A stretch of DNA of 64,000 bases from Paroedura picta (lineage: Eukaryota > Chordata > Lepidosauria > Squamata > Gekkonidae), in contig NC_135372.1 of NCBI RefSeq assembly GCF_049243985.1, positions 100,777,318 through 100,841,317 of the forward strand, given 5' to 3'. Of the stretch, positions 40,081 to 55,000 are shown piece after piece (positions within the stretch are counted from its first letter, which is position 1; each line of letters begins with the position of its first letter). The position numbers and the translations under genes were made by a program. The notes under the pieces are model-generated. The model was not told the origin of the DNA. It was given only the letters and a program-made list of their open reading frames with translations, and did no database searches.

Positions 40081-43000
40081 GCTTCACTTATAGGCTGCCT
40101 TTCTCACTGGGACTCAAGGAGGATCCAAAATTTTAATTAAGGTCTATTCAGCCTATCAGAAAGCAAATCACAATATGCCACAAATATTTGAATCTGCTAT
40201 CAAAGATAGCAATACGCATTGCAAGGGCAAACATTAATGATACCTCTACATGGTAACTGAATTGATTTTGAGAGCAACCCTAAACTGATCTCCCCAGAAT
40301 TAAGTCCCGTTTTATTAAGTGGAGCTTATCCCCAGGAAAGAGATAGAATTGCAGCTTTTAAAACTTTAGGGACATGTCTAATACGATGCCATCCAATCCC
40401 TGGAGTGCTTCTATAGAACACTGAAGGTCTTTGATGTCGTTTTAAACAAGGCATTCCATGACCCTGGATACATCTACTGCAGTTTCTGTAAGGAGCTGCA
40501 ACGTATTAAATGAGTAACACACAACACAGTAAACATGTTTCACCTGAGAAGGTTTCACATCTTTCACTGTATTCAGTATAAGCAAAACCCCCGAGGTGCT
40601 GGCTACTACTCTAAAAGCAGCACAACAGGAGCAGAGCAGGAAGGACAATGAGCAAGGTGGGGAACAGGACCAGCAATGAGGGGAAAGAAAGGGCTATTAA
40701 AAAATCTCAATTCTGGCAACTAAATATTCACAGCAATAGCAACTGAGCTTCAAGGACATACAAAATTTTGCATGTGTAACCACACTTGAATCTCTGTTAG
40801 GCCTGGTTCCCATTAACTCACTTTCTCCTGCCTCTCTGAATTTTTTCAGACTATCAAGAGGAAAGCAGCTTTGCACTTTACAAATGAAAATTAGAGAGCG
40901 TCATCCAAATGGCATGGCACCAAAAAGACCATGTGTACACACACGCATGACCTGCACAATATAACCAGTAACATAATCTGGATGTTGGAGGAACATTTAT
41001 CATTTACTAACAAGCCATAACCCTTAACTCACTTAAGCCTATATTATATAACAGCAAATGCTTTTTCTCTAGCAATGCCCTTTTCAAATTAGACTAGTCA
41101 GGGTGCATCGAAGTGGGTATTCAAAGAAAGAAAGGTTACTGTGATGAAGTACTGCGGCATTTCTTTAAAGTTTACAGGGATGCACTCTGTGAAGCAACAT
41201 ATACAATTTAAGGCTATTTATAAACAGGTTAACTTTGATTGAAAGCAAAGCCATAATAAAAAGGAAACGCATTTCATAAGGCAAGAATATTTTCATGCAT
41301 CAGCAGAACATGCATGTCTGGATATTTAGCCATTCTAAGATATAGCAGTTAGTTTCCAGTACATTTTAAATGTCCACTGAATATGACTTGCATGGGGAGA
41401 ATGGCATTACAAATTCCTTACTCAGAAGCAAGAGGAATTTTTCAAATATTTTTCAAAATGTCCATCACAACAGATGGTCAGGTAGGGTTTTGCATTTCAA
41501 AGACTCTGGAGGAATGCAGTTTCTCTCTCTCTCTCTCTCTCTCTCTGATCTCCAACACTTGACCTGTTTCTTTCTGTGAAAAAGGACTGGTCTGCTCAAG
41601 TGTCAGGCAGGAAGGGCGGATTTTGCTCTCAATTTCCTCATGCAGCATCTTACTATATGATACACTCAGGTGAGGAAAAAGTAAAAGAAGGGACACTACT
41701 GGAGGTGGGGGCTGCCATCCCTGAAGGTTGAACCTGCTCCCATCTTCATAGCTGCAGTCATTACTGCATAGCTTCATTCTGGTTTCTTAGTCATCATACT
41801 AAATAGTGACAGAATGTCAAAATATGGCTGATATGTATTTTATTTCGATACTTGCCATAGTTACACAGGCAGGGATGACATAAAACAGGGAGATGGAGTC
41901 TCACAGCACCACATATTTTACAAGCAATGCAGTTTAACAACTAATGGAGGGTAGTTCCTCTCCATGTTTTTGGTTATACTCGTAACTGTGCCACAGAATC
42001 TGATTTTTAGCTTGCCTCTCTACTTTTCTGTAGTTTGCTCAGAACATCCTTCTTGACTCCAATTTGTGTATATTCCAATGCAGTAAGCCACTGAGAAGAG
42101 TCAACCGTTTTACTGCTCTCTAATGGAGCAAAACTATCTTTTAAAATATTTGCATTCTATACTTGCAGCGGAGAGTACCAAGGGCTGTGGTAAGGAGGAT
42201 AAAAACAGGACAATTCTCAGAAGAAAAATTTTGTCCATCCTTGAGAGCAGAGCAGCTAAACACTTCGCAAGCAGCTGCCATTTGGAGAACTAAAATACTA
42301 AGACTATGCCATGTTTGAATGAAGCAAGGTCACCAAGCAAGCAGACGCTCACACTGGGTCCTTACCTGGCAAAGGCTGTCCCAGTTCCGCCTGCACTTTA
42401 CCCTTCGCTGCTCCTTCCAGAGGTAAAGAACCTCTGTCCCCTTTGTAGAGTTTCGGTTTAAATGGAGAATCTTTCTCTTTACCTTTTGATCCTTTAGGCC
42501 TGCCTGCTTGCTTCTTCTTGGATTTACCATCTCCCTTCACACCCAGCAGCGGATGGACTTCTGTGAAGGAAGAGGCATGTTTGGAAAAGTAAATCTGCAG
42601 TTTTATATTAAACAAAACAGCAAATTCATTCCCCTGTCTACTTTGCCGCTATCTGATGCTCAGGCTATGATATGAGAAAGGAGAAACTCATGATTTTGTC
42701 TTTTTTTTTTAAGAAACTAGAAAATGAAATAGTAGTTTGAGCTCAGTAAGAACATTGGGATGAGCCAGGTGTTACGATAAATCGAGTTCACCAGCAGTTC
42801 ATTGTCTAGAATCACAAGAATAAACTTACTGGGCCACTGAGATCAAGAGAGCAGCTGGTCCAGATTCTTTAAAGGAAATGCATAATACCAAATATTACTA
42901 AGCAAACACTTCATCTCATTTGAGATATTTTCCATCGATTGTTCTCAGCCTGGCAAACTGCTTCCTTTTCTTAGGAATGCAGCTAGATAAATATTCTAAG

Positions 43001-46000
43001 CAGGGAGAGCACAAGTATACTGCTAGCTAGACAGGGTTAAGTGGGGAACCCATAAGGACTTGAGGGGAATCTCATTTCCCCCTTCCCCCCTCCTTTTCTG
43101 AAAGATCCCAAAGCCTCTCCCCTTTTCCTGCTTCTTCCTCTGCTTCCCCTCCAGACTACCTTTCTTTGCCCCTCCTCTGCACCTTCAGCTTCCCCTCCTT
43201 CCCTCCTCCTGGCTGCCTGTACCCAGGGATGCTGGCCACAATGCTGGGGCCAGTTGCACAGTGAGGAACCAGCAAGAACTTTGGGAGGACCTCACTTTCC
43301 CCCATTTACCTTTCTCCCCACACCATTTCCTCTTTCCCTCCTCCTGGAAATCCCCATATTCTTACTTTTCCTGGCTTCCTTCTCCTTCCCACCCATCAAC
43401 CAACCTATGTTCTACCTGCCTTTCATCTTCAGCTATTTATTTTTATTTATTTATAACTAGGTTTCTATATAATCATTTCTATCCCATGGTTTTTCTCAAT
43501 GGGGTCCCAAAACAGCTTACATCATTCTCCTCCACTCCATTTTATCCTCACAAGACACCTGTGAGAGAGGTTAGGCTGAGAATGAGAATGTGTGACCGGC
43601 CCAAAATCACCCTGTGAGCTTCCATGGCAGACTGGGGATTCAAATCTGGGTCTCCCAGATCCTGGTTTGAAACGCGCACCACTACACCACCTGGCTTCTG
43701 TGATCAGGCCAAAACCTAGTATTATTCTACTCTTAAGGAAATGTAAGCAGCAGAATTGCAGATGGTATACCAAATGCTTTTTTAAAAAACCTGTAAGACC
43801 AGCAGTTCCCACAGCACAGCAATAAACATCAATGTTTAGGAATCACTCTTCCCTAAAGAAACGTATAGTCATGACTGATAAGAACTGGTAGTCAAAGTGG
43901 ACTACTGTTTCAAGCAACATTACAAAAAATATATCAACCAGAACTAGAGACCCTGCCCATTATCCAGTCTATAAATATGTCAGACAATACCAGTGTGAGC
44001 TAAAGGATGGCAGTTCTCACTCACCATCATTAGGTACTCCCTGCAGTTCTATATTGGTTGTTTTGGGTTTCTTCTTTGGTGGCTGGGGCCCATCAGACAG
44101 CGACTGTCTCTTCTTTTCAGAGCCTAGTCCCTCATCAGGGATGGCAGTCTGAACCGCATCTGGTGGAGGGCCATAGGGGTTTTCTTCTGGGTCTTCCACT
44201 TCGGGAGCAATGGGCAAATACAACAAAGCTTTGGAGTCTTCTAGTTCTTCATCACTAGTAAGGAAACAATAACTCTCCCATGAATTATGGGCAACTCTTA
44301 CAAAGAGATTCCTTTCCTCATTCATTTCTTCTTCAAGAAGTATCACAACCACAGAAATGAGCCTCATAGGTACATACTAGAGGGTCATTTCACAATCCAA
44401 GTTTGTCACTTAGTATGCATTCATAGGGTGCTAAGTCACAGCTTACTGATAAATACACTGATGAAATAACACATTTTACTTCCTCTGAGTTGACATTTTG
44501 TGTGTGTTATATGGTCTGTGGTTAAACAGCATAAAAATAAACTCTCTGTCCCTAACAGAGACTGAAAAAGAAACTGAAAACTTTGTGAAGAAAGGATAAT
44601 TTAACTACAAGTTGGAACATATTAAGCAGAAGATGGAGACAGAGATACCAAAAGAAATTAATTGTAAAAATCAAGTATGCACCAGTCAACGACAATCAAT
44701 TCTGGGGGCAGGGTTAGGGAGGAGTAAAAGGAAGGGGGGACAAGATGTTTGAAATTTCTTCTTTATTATTTTTTTCCCTGTACACTTTTATATGGATGGT
44801 ATATAACTCCTAAGATAATTGCAAAGATTTTAATGTGATCTGATTGTAAGTGCTGGGAATGTCACGATAAAGTGGGTTTTTTCTCTCTTATTACTTCAGT
44901 GTATAGTTACTGGGCTAAAGTTCATATTGTTTTATAAGAAATGTTTAATGTTAAGTACCTAATGAAACCTGAAAATATGTTGTTGAGTAGCTGTCAGGAA
45001 TTGCTTTTCGCTTGTGCTAAAAACTTATTCTTTTATGCAACCACCGCAGCAAGGTTACATCTACAGTCAGCAGAAAATCAGTTGAAGAATTTCAAGAACA
45101 GTGGAACTTTAACCTGAAGTATTTGACAAAATGAAACTTCAAGCCAACGGGGACTCGGGGGTAGAGGGAGGGGAGATATCATAACTAAAGTTATTCTTTC
45201 TTTTTTCCTTTTCTATCTATATAAAAATTAAAAATTATATTAAAAAAGAACAATCAATTCTGAGAAACTAAAAAGGGAAGAAGAAAGGAACAGAACCATA
45301 ATAATCATTTTAAAGCAAACAACAGCAGTTACACCCTTCTAGTCCTACTGACTTCAACAGACGTCAAAAGGGGTCTTAAAGGTAATTACCAGAACCTTTA
45401 GCCCGATCTGGAATTTGACTGGTAGTCATTGCAGCTGATGGAGTGTAGGCCAAATGTGGGACCTCCACAGTGTTACTGTGAGGACCCTGGCCGTCGCGTT
45501 TTGGACCAGCTGTAGTTTTCAAATCAAGGTTAAGGGCAGGCCTGCATAAAGCGAGTTGAAGAAGTCCAGTCTAGAGGTGACTGTCACATGGATCACTGTG
45601 GCTAGGTGTTCCAGGGCCAAGTAGGGCGCTAGTAGTTTGGCTTGGTGGAGGTGGTAAAATGCCAGCTGTGTTACCTTTGTGACCTGGGCCTCCATTGTGA
45701 GGGAAACATCCAGGATCACGCCCAGGTTCCTGGCGGAGTGAGCCACTGAGAACTGCACACCATCCAGGGTGGGCAAACGTGCTCCTTTGCATGGACCCTT
45801 CCTACCCAGCCACAGGACCTTCGTCTTTGAAGGATTGAGCTTTAGACGACTCTGTTTGAGCCATCTCGTCACTGCTTCCAGGCAGCTGGCTAATGTTTCT
45901 AGGGGAGAGTCAGGGCGGCCATCCATCAGGAGGAAGAGCTGGGTGTCATCTGCATATTGAGGACAAACCAGTTCGAACTTCCGTACCAGTTGGGCAAGAG

Positions 46001-49000
46001 GGCGCATGAAGATGTTGAATAAAATAGGAGAGAGGACCACTTCCTGTGGGACTCCACAAGTAACTGGCCAGCATACTTGTAAAAGGTTAAATATTTTCCA
46101 CACAGGTATGCAGTGAGGTAGGCATCAGAACAAAGATATCCCTCCTATTCCATCACTCAGAAAATAATAATACTTCTAAGAGCTTTCTTGTTACAATGTA
46201 TGATCTAAATACTTTGGTTAACAGACTGATTAAAAGTTAATCAACTAAGCTTTCTTTGATTGTGCTAAAAGACAGTTTAAAGGTATTTGCATGATTAGCA
46301 AATATTTATCACATTTACCTGCTACAGAAAGCAGCAATAGGGTCTACACTGGTTACATCTACTTCCTCGTCCTCTGCCGCATCAGCACCTGCCAAGTGGA
46401 GAAAGTTTAAATCTCAAAGTAGGGGGAACAGAAGAATCCCCTTAGCAAACTAGTGCCCGAATAGTAAACATGGATGAGTTCAACACAAACACTAATGTAC
46501 AGAATTACACATGTGCCACAAATATTTAACTATCAAGCAAAGATTTTCTCTATAGCAGATAAATGGATGAGGCTATCTCCTATCTAGCAAGTCAGAATCT
46601 TTAGATGGCAGTCATAACTAACTATGGATTTATCTAGCATACTTCTACTGGCATTTCAAATCAGAGATGACACAAGAGATCCCAAGATCTTTTTGACTGA
46701 AAAAGGGATTCAGGATATTCCGAATGGAACTGAAGCACTGGCAGAGAAGGAATGCAATTAAACCTTTCTCTGATACTGTTTCCCAAAAAAGTTGCTATTA
46801 CAGAACAGACAAGATAGAGACACCTGTCTCCCCCACCCCCGCAAGCACACCTTAGCAGTTCTGGAGGAAAGGTTCACTGATTTTCCTTATTTGTAGCTCT
46901 CTTTATCACCAAAACAATGCAATCTGACATCCAATGAACAGTAAAATAGAATTAAAGGTAAGGGTATCCCCTGTGCAGGCACCGAGTCATGTCTGACCCT
47001 TGGGGTGACGCCCTCTAGCGTTTCAATGGCAGATTCAATACGGGGTGGTTTGCCAGTGCCTTCCCCAGTCAGGATTACAGAATTAAAAAACAACATTATT
47101 AACAAACCAAGTTAAATTGCACCATAAACAATGGTGACAGTGGATTCCAGAGAAGACAATCGCAGTTCAAACAAGATAATGCCTAAAATAAACATTACAG
47201 TTGGCTACAACCATATTGTGCCCCCTGAACTGTTCCACTCTACCACAGTTCTAATCCATTTACAAAAATAAATAAATAAATAAAACTTTATTTTTATAAC
47301 CTGCCCTTCTTAAGTGCTTAGGGCTAGTAACAAAATGGGCAAACCATCAGTTAAATGTAAAATCATATGTGATATGCACAATAAAACATTTCATGTTTCA
47401 AGTCACCCCACAACTGGTTAGGGTCAGCAGATCCTTGGGGGGAAGATCTTTTCTCAGTTTCCAGTGGAAACACCTTCCTGAATATTACTTTTGAACATGC
47501 TACACAATGACAGGTATTGGAACCTTCCTGACCTCAGGCAGGCTGTTCCACTATGAGAAAGCCACCACAGTGAATGTATGAGAATGGGCATCACCCAGCA
47601 AGCTTCCATGGTAGGCTGGGAATTTGAACCTGCCTCTCCCAAGTCCTAGTGTGACAATCTACCTGCTTTCACATGATGTTTAGCTGCTGCTTGCTTCTAC
47701 TGAAATGTTGTAATGTATAATTTTATTATATTCTGAACAAAAAGAAAGGTACAATGAAAACAATTAAATCCACCCATCTCTTACATTAGTTTATGCAAAG
47801 TTTCATTAGTGCACACAATTTTATTTATTATAGATTACCTGTCTGTTCTGGTTCACTCTTATCTTCATCTTCTATGTCAAACTCAGATTCCCGCTCTTCA
47901 TACTCTACATTTTCATCCAACTCCTTAAAATCAGGAGCAAAGGCACTCCAGTTTTCCTAAACCACAAATCCAAAGAACATTATACTCAGCATCAAGACAA
48001 ATCACAATCTAGGCCTGCACTAAAGATCTCCAACCACATGGAAAATCACAGGACTAGACCTTCTTTGAAATACTAAGTCACAAGGCCTGCTAAATAAGTG
48101 GATTCATTAGTTGTGTTGGGTTCTCTTTCAAAGCCACACAGAGAAAAAAACTACAGAAAGAGATGAAAGCAAGTTCTAACAGTTTACTTCAGACAGTTTA
48201 CTTCTAACAGTTTACTTTCTTTCGGCCTATTAGCAGTTAATTTTTTCAGCAGTTTGGAGTGAAAGTGCACACTTGATCTACTTATCTTTAGAAAGATGCA
48301 GCTTCATCTGTGAAAAAAGATTACTGCAAGAGTACTGATTCTAAACAATGAATGGGAGTCATGGAAAAGGAGAAAAAATAATGGTAAGAAAATGACTTGC
48401 CACCAGCACATACCACTTGATTTTGGGCCCAAATGGATACCACTCCACTGGATATGGAAGCAATGATAGGTCGGACAGGATGCCACTGGAAGAGACAGAG
48501 CAAGAGACAGGGTGGGGCAGAAGTGATTGAAAAACTGAAGGATCCAACTGATTCCGAAAAAATTAATCCACTGAGAACAAGTAAAAGAAACACTCACTGC
48601 TACATCCAGCAACAGCTCCCCTCTCGTGCCATGAAGGATTTTCACTAGGTTTCCAATGCTCTTCTCCCAGATGTATAAAGCGTGCTGACGTGCTGACCCT
48701 GCAACAATATATTCCCCATCACCAGAGAAACAGCATTTCTTCCAAGGTGTCCTGCAGGCAAACCAATTCACAGAATAAGTTAGCTTGCTACATTGTGCAC
48801 TAGTGAGAAGGAAGGATTTCCAAGTAAGAGCCAAAGGTGGCAGTTGTAGAAATATGCTTTTGGTATAATGAGAGGCCAGGTATTCCAGAGCAATAAAGAG
48901 CGATTTATGCAATTTGAATAACTCAAATGGGTTACTAAGATGTATTGTCTTAATTTCAGTAACAACATCTGCAAACTTGCAAATGCTTTTCATAATTTGC

Positions 49001-52000
49001 ACTTTTATATTACCCACTTTTGTGTTCAATTACCTTATGGCAGTGGTCCCCAACCTTTCTGAGGCTGGGGACCGGCAGGCCATGCCCGCGCTGGCCGCGC
49101 CCACGCATCGGGCCGCACCCGTGCTGGCCGCGCCCACGCATCGGGCCACGCCCGCGGGCCGCGCCCGCACAGGCCACGCATGCGCGGCCCGGCCCTGATT
49201 CCCTCTCCCCGCCCTCCCGCAGCAAGAAGCTTCCCGGGCCGCAAGCTTGCGGCCTGGGAAGTTTTTTACTGCGGGGGGGTGGGGAGAGGGAGCCATGGCC
49301 CGGCGCCATGGCCGGGCCGCGGCCCGCAGGTTGGGGACCACTGCCTTATGGTACAAACCAGGGTGTCCCTAAACTTACAGAAAAGTAGAAAGACAGAGAA
49401 AGGACCAGTCAGGGCAGAGGGATGGAGAACAAAACACAGGATAAGAGGCTGGTAACTGTACTAAGTAAAGACATTTCATCATCACAGTAATACCAATGCA
49501 GTTTCAGGACTGTCTGTTAGAGAGGATTTCCAATACCTGAGTACAATCTTAGTCAGGAAGACAGGGCAACTTGCTTAGGCTAAACCTGGAGAGTCACAAG
49601 GCCATTTCAGCTGTATTATCATCCTGGAGTCCATTCCTTTGGGATGACATATTAAGTTTTTGGAGGCAGAAGGCCTATGGCCTATATCTGTTTTTCAAGG
49701 CTTACAAAGCAACAACTTGCTTCAGAGGAGCCACTGAAGGATCCTGTTTGGTAGAGAAGTTGGAACCTGCAAAGCAATGCATGCCACTCTCAAGACAAGT
49801 TCTGCCTTCTTCAACCTACCTGTTCACTAAGTCCTGGAGTTTCTGCATTGGCTCTGGTTCTCCATCTCTACCACAGGTCAAGATTTCCCGGCCGTCATAG
49901 ACTCTGATTATTCTATCGGCTGTATTTATTAGAAAGCAACTGAGGAACAGAAAAGATACATACGATCTTGTAATGAAATTATCAAAAGTGCAGTCTTGAG
50001 ACACTCCTCTATAATATATTACATAAGCAAGAGAAAAGAGTCAGAAGCTGGAATACAACATTTTTTCCCTTTAAACAGTAGCCCTTTAGGTCATAATAAA
50101 AACTACTTTTGGAAGGCTTATCATTTGAAAAAGTGGTTTTCTACACAGCACTGAGACTGTTTGAAAAAGCTTGAGTATACAGGTCACTGGATCCCAGTCA
50201 GAGTTTGGAGTCTCCTTATTCTTGTGAGTTATAATACTGATAATTCTCAAATTAGCTATGTTTTAAAGGATATTAATGTGTTGCTCTGCCATATTCCAGG
50301 AGCCTGATGCTTTTCTAAGCTCCTGTACAAGTAACTAAGGAAAGTGTTTGAAAGTGTTTCTGAAGAATTTGAACACTGCACCAGACTTAAAATCAATGAA
50401 TTTTGTACAAGAATGACATTCCAGCACAATCTTTACATAGGCACCATTTATTATAAGAGTCCCTGTGGCCAAAGCAGAATAGTGGTTTTAAAGGCAAGCA
50501 CAAAAACAAATTCCATCTGTAGACACTTAGTAATCCCATGGATTTCAACTCCTTGTGTTCTATTGCCTTCAGTATCAATCAGGGAAGTAAAAGTATTGGG
50601 GAAATGTATGCAAAAGGAAAAACCTTATATCTGCACTCTCGGTATCCCCTATTCTTCAACTCACCTTCCTTTCCGTGCAAATTCTATGGATTTAATGGCT
50701 GTAGTGTTGCTGGTGCCTGTTGTAACTCTAAAAGAGGCAACAAGGTCCTGAGTGTCTGTCTTTAAGACCAAAATCTAAAGCACAAGAAAGAAAGAAACCA
50801 TCAAAATCCTGTGCTGGGAATTAGTGAGGAAAAGCATTGAAAAGCTGTGCAGACTTCAAATGTGTCATTTCCAATGATTTATGGGACACTGAACAAGGGG
50901 CATAACCATCTTATCTCTAACGCCATCTCTTCTCTCTTCGCCTTTAAAAATAATGAGTAGCAACACCATCAAGTTGTGAAGTCTGACGAGCAGACATGAA
51001 ATTAGAAACAGAAAAAAAACAGAATCTCAGTCTCTGTTGCTGACATCATGCAATTCATACAGAAACTGATATTTTCCACAATATCGTATTATGACATCTT
51101 TCATACCACTGAACACCCCTAATAATTTGTTTATTTACTTAATTTAGGATATCTTTATCCTACCTCTTCAGGGTCCTGCTCAAGGTGGCTTACAATTAAA
51201 ACCACCACAATATTAAAGAAGCAAGCCCTTAAAAATAAGCAACCTGAAAACTACCCACAATTCCACTCACTGTATAAAGTAGTATTGACTTTTGTCTGTC
51301 CTAAGCTACTCTCCATCAGTTTCATTAGATGCCCTTGAGTTCTAGTATTTGGAAAGAGGGAGAAAAATTTATCTTAGTCAACTCTCTCTACCTCAAGCAT
51401 AATTACCTTCCCTTTGGCATTCCCTGTATAAATATATTCCCCTCGCCGGTCAAAAGAAGCCACAACATTTAGATCAGAATCATCATCCACTGGCAGGATG
51501 ACATGTTTTGAATCAGACAATGTCAGCATGACTGGGGCTGACTTCATTGGACATACCAACACCCTGTTCCTATAAAAAAAACAAAAAGCAGAATTAAAAA
51601 AAAGGAAAGAAAATCTTTAATATTCTTATTTTCTTATTTGCTTCCCATAATGATATTTACAATATTTAAATGCTGCCATTACATTCTCTGTTAGAATTAG
51701 ACAAGAGAATCGCACATGTGCCAACATACAAAGATTTCTATTGTCTCCCATTTAACTTGTCTCTCATGTGCTTAACAACATGACTGATGTTTGTTTACGA
51801 AAAACACAGCCTGTAGTTTGGGGTTGGATAAGATAAGAACCTGTAAGTGCTTGAACAGGGGACAATGAAAGACTGGGCAGATTTGTATGCAAACATACAC
51901 AGGCAACTGAATTTAACTTTTCTTTAAACACCTGCATCTTGGCTTGATTCCAATTTAGCCTGCTTAACTTCATTCACATCTCCAACACTTGCATAATTGA

Positions 52001-55000
52001 CTGCTGCTGGGAGCTGAATTAGTCAAATTTATAACTCAGCATTGTCATATTGATTACTATCAATCCAGTCTGCTTAGTTTTCCTGATAGTCTCACAGAAA
52101 AACTAAACAGCATGAGTGATAACGAGTCCCACAGCTCCCTATTTTCACAGCCTATTTTCAGAGGGCTGAACTGACATCATTGACCAGCACTCTGTATGTA
52201 CATCCATAGGGGGGGATGTTGGTTTATCATATCCCACTTCCCTATCCTACCTACTCTACCACTCCACAGGAAACCTAGTCAATTCAAAATTTAACTTTCA
52301 GTCTAAAATATACAATTTCCCTCCCCACTGCATTTAATGTTTCTAGCTCTGAAATGTTACTATAACTCAAGAAACCATTCAGATTTCCAGAACTTCTCTA
52401 AGAAACATTTTTGTCAGTGTTACTTACTGATCTCGGGGATGGTACTGGACCTTCAGGATAGGTGAAGGAAATCGAAACCTCTGGTCACAATCACCAGTCA
52501 GAACATCCCACTGAGATACCATATTATCAGTTGATGCACTCACCAATTTGTGACCATCTCGACTCCAACTAGGAAAGTAAGATCATGATTTATAGAAGAA
52601 AATGTTTTGTGGCTTTCCCTTTTAAAATTTTACAGAATCCACAGAAATACTTGATAAATCATAGTTCTCTTTTTTTTAGCATTTTTTATTTAGAAGAGGA
52701 GTTGGCTTTTATACCCTGCTTTTCACACTCAAAGTGATCTCAAAGCGGCTTACAACTGCCTTCTCTTCCTCTCCCAACAAAGGATGCCTTTTGAGGTAGG
52801 TGGCATGGAGGCCCATTATGCACGGCCGCCGAAACGGCGATTTCGGGTCACATGGAGGGGGAAGACGCGACGCACACCGGTTATGCACGGGGCGGGGCGC
52901 GACGGCGGCAAAACCCAGAGTAACCGATTATGCATGCGGCGATCCGGGCACCGCTTCTGGTTGCGCCCCGGTCACCCGGAAGCTGCGCTTTCTTCCGCGT
53001 TTCACTGACGCGGCTTTTTCGGCGGCATGCACCGAAGCTGCGGCCGGTTGCAGCCGGCTCCGTGCGTTATCAGTGATTTTAGTCGCCGCCATTCCACCCC
53101 GAATGTGCGCTAAAACCTCCGTGCATAATGGGTCTGAGAGAGCTCTGAGAAAACTGCTCTGTGAGAACTCTAACAGGGCTGTGAAAGGCCCAAGGTCACT
53201 CAGCTGGCTGCATGTGGAGCAGTAGGGAATCAAACCCGGCTTGCCAGATTAGAGGCTGGCATTTTTAACCACTGAACCAATCTGAGAGAAGATAAACTGT
53301 TCAGGAACTAGAAATTGAGCAGTTATTACAAAACTGTACAATTGAACATTATGGATGCTGGAAACGAAAGACTGAAAGCCATATCAGCTGAAAGAAAGGA
53401 ACTTTAGACTTATCCTGAACAACACCTATTGTGCCATCTGCAATCACAGACTGGGTCTCAAACCAAGTCTCTGCAGTATGCAAAACAAAAGCAACCGCTT
53501 GGAAGAGCAGGATCTTTATAGTAATGAAACAGAGGCAAGGTGTTTTTGAACTTAATCTGTGGTATGAGACAGATTATTCATAGGTAAAATGTAAACATTC
53601 TAGTGGGCTAAGCAAGGCATCCAGAGATGCAGTGTGTGACAGAGGCCCAAGGCCACCCAGCAACCAGTATAACCAGAAATTGCTGGCCATACATCCGCAC
53701 ACATGGCAGGACCCATCTATGCCTGAAGGCCATTGGGTGGTCCATGGGGGACAGAGGCCTGCTTACTAAGTCACATGCTGAATGGCAGGACTAGACCTCC
53801 AATGTGTGGAAGAAACTGCTGAAAAATGCCCCTCATGGGCCAAAGCACAGTCATTTCATGGAGGGTGGGCTGCAAATATGACAGCTGCACTGGCTGCTAG
53901 CAGGCCCCAGCAGAGGATCATCTGACGCTCCCCTACTTGCAAACACTAATCTGGGACAGCCTCCTCAGAACTGCAGGCTGAGCAGGGAGGTGTGTGACCT
54001 TGCCTTGTAATCACAAACTGGCATGAATGCGACTGCTGTGGCCCCCACTTTATCAGTGAGGCTGCCACTGAGGTGAAGGGGTTCCGCTTGACAGATGCAG
54101 ACAAGGTTGTCTGTCATGCTGAGGCCACAATCAGAGTGGCTCTGCCCACTTGCCCCCCTCCCAAATAGCCTCATGTTCCTTCCCTCACACCAGTTCCTTG
54201 TGGGCCAGATAATTGCTCTAGATGGGTCTGCTCTGGTCCTCAGGCCTTATGTTTGATACCCCTGACCTAGAGGGATCAATGTCTTGTCTCAGTTTCATTT
54301 TTGCCCATGGTCAGACATGCTAGCTGTAAATCACACTCAATCCTTACCATAATGAACAGACTGGATGGATGTGGGCACTTATGATTTTTGCTATGCCTCT
54401 TGTCAAGAAATCCCAGATAACAATTCGGCCATCATTACATCCCACTGCTAGAAGAGTGCCCCATCTGTTAAAAGTACAGGTGAGGGCCATACTAATACAG
54501 TCCAATGTGCCATCAGCTTCCTGAAAACAAAGGAAGACATAGAAAGAATTACTGAATGATCCATTTAGGTCATCCCTGTGAAACATTTTAAATAAAATAC
54601 AGAGAGCATGCATAAACTCAAGGCACAATGTTTACAGGATATAAGATATATAAAATACATTTACCTCTGGATAGTTCTGCCCAAAGGATTCTGAAAATTA
54701 AAGCAGAAACAACAAAAATTACTTTACATTACTTTATTTGTATCATAGAATACTTCAATGCACGTATATACGATTGGAGGGGGGGTGAAGCAAAATCTAA
54801 GAAGATGCAGCCATGTTAATAGCCTTAACTGGCAGGATGAAAGCACATATATATAAGTAATTAACAAAATATTGTCAAGCATTTATTGAACAGCAGAATG
54901 CAACAAAAACAGAAACAAGTCACAAGTCACATTAGAATATTGCAAATCCCAACGCATTACAAAAAATCTCCTTAAGAACCACAACCATGTCACCTCTTGG

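Larger units (their letters stand above)
37749..42365 (-). other. RBBP5: RBBP5 intron 13, long terminal intron
   Basis: 4.6 kb intron holding a SINE (39163), a compound microsatellite (39943), a CT repeat (41522) and a foldback repeat (40280). The rest shows nothing I recognise; the 147-codon plus-strand frame at 38094-38537 has no domain signature. Confidence 0.7.

Noticed and set aside
48304-49029. 241-codon minus-strand open frame as a single gene
   Set aside because: It is RBBP5 exons 8 and 9 read through their introns; the true exons are bounded by GT-AG sites at 48751-48598 and 48485-48414.
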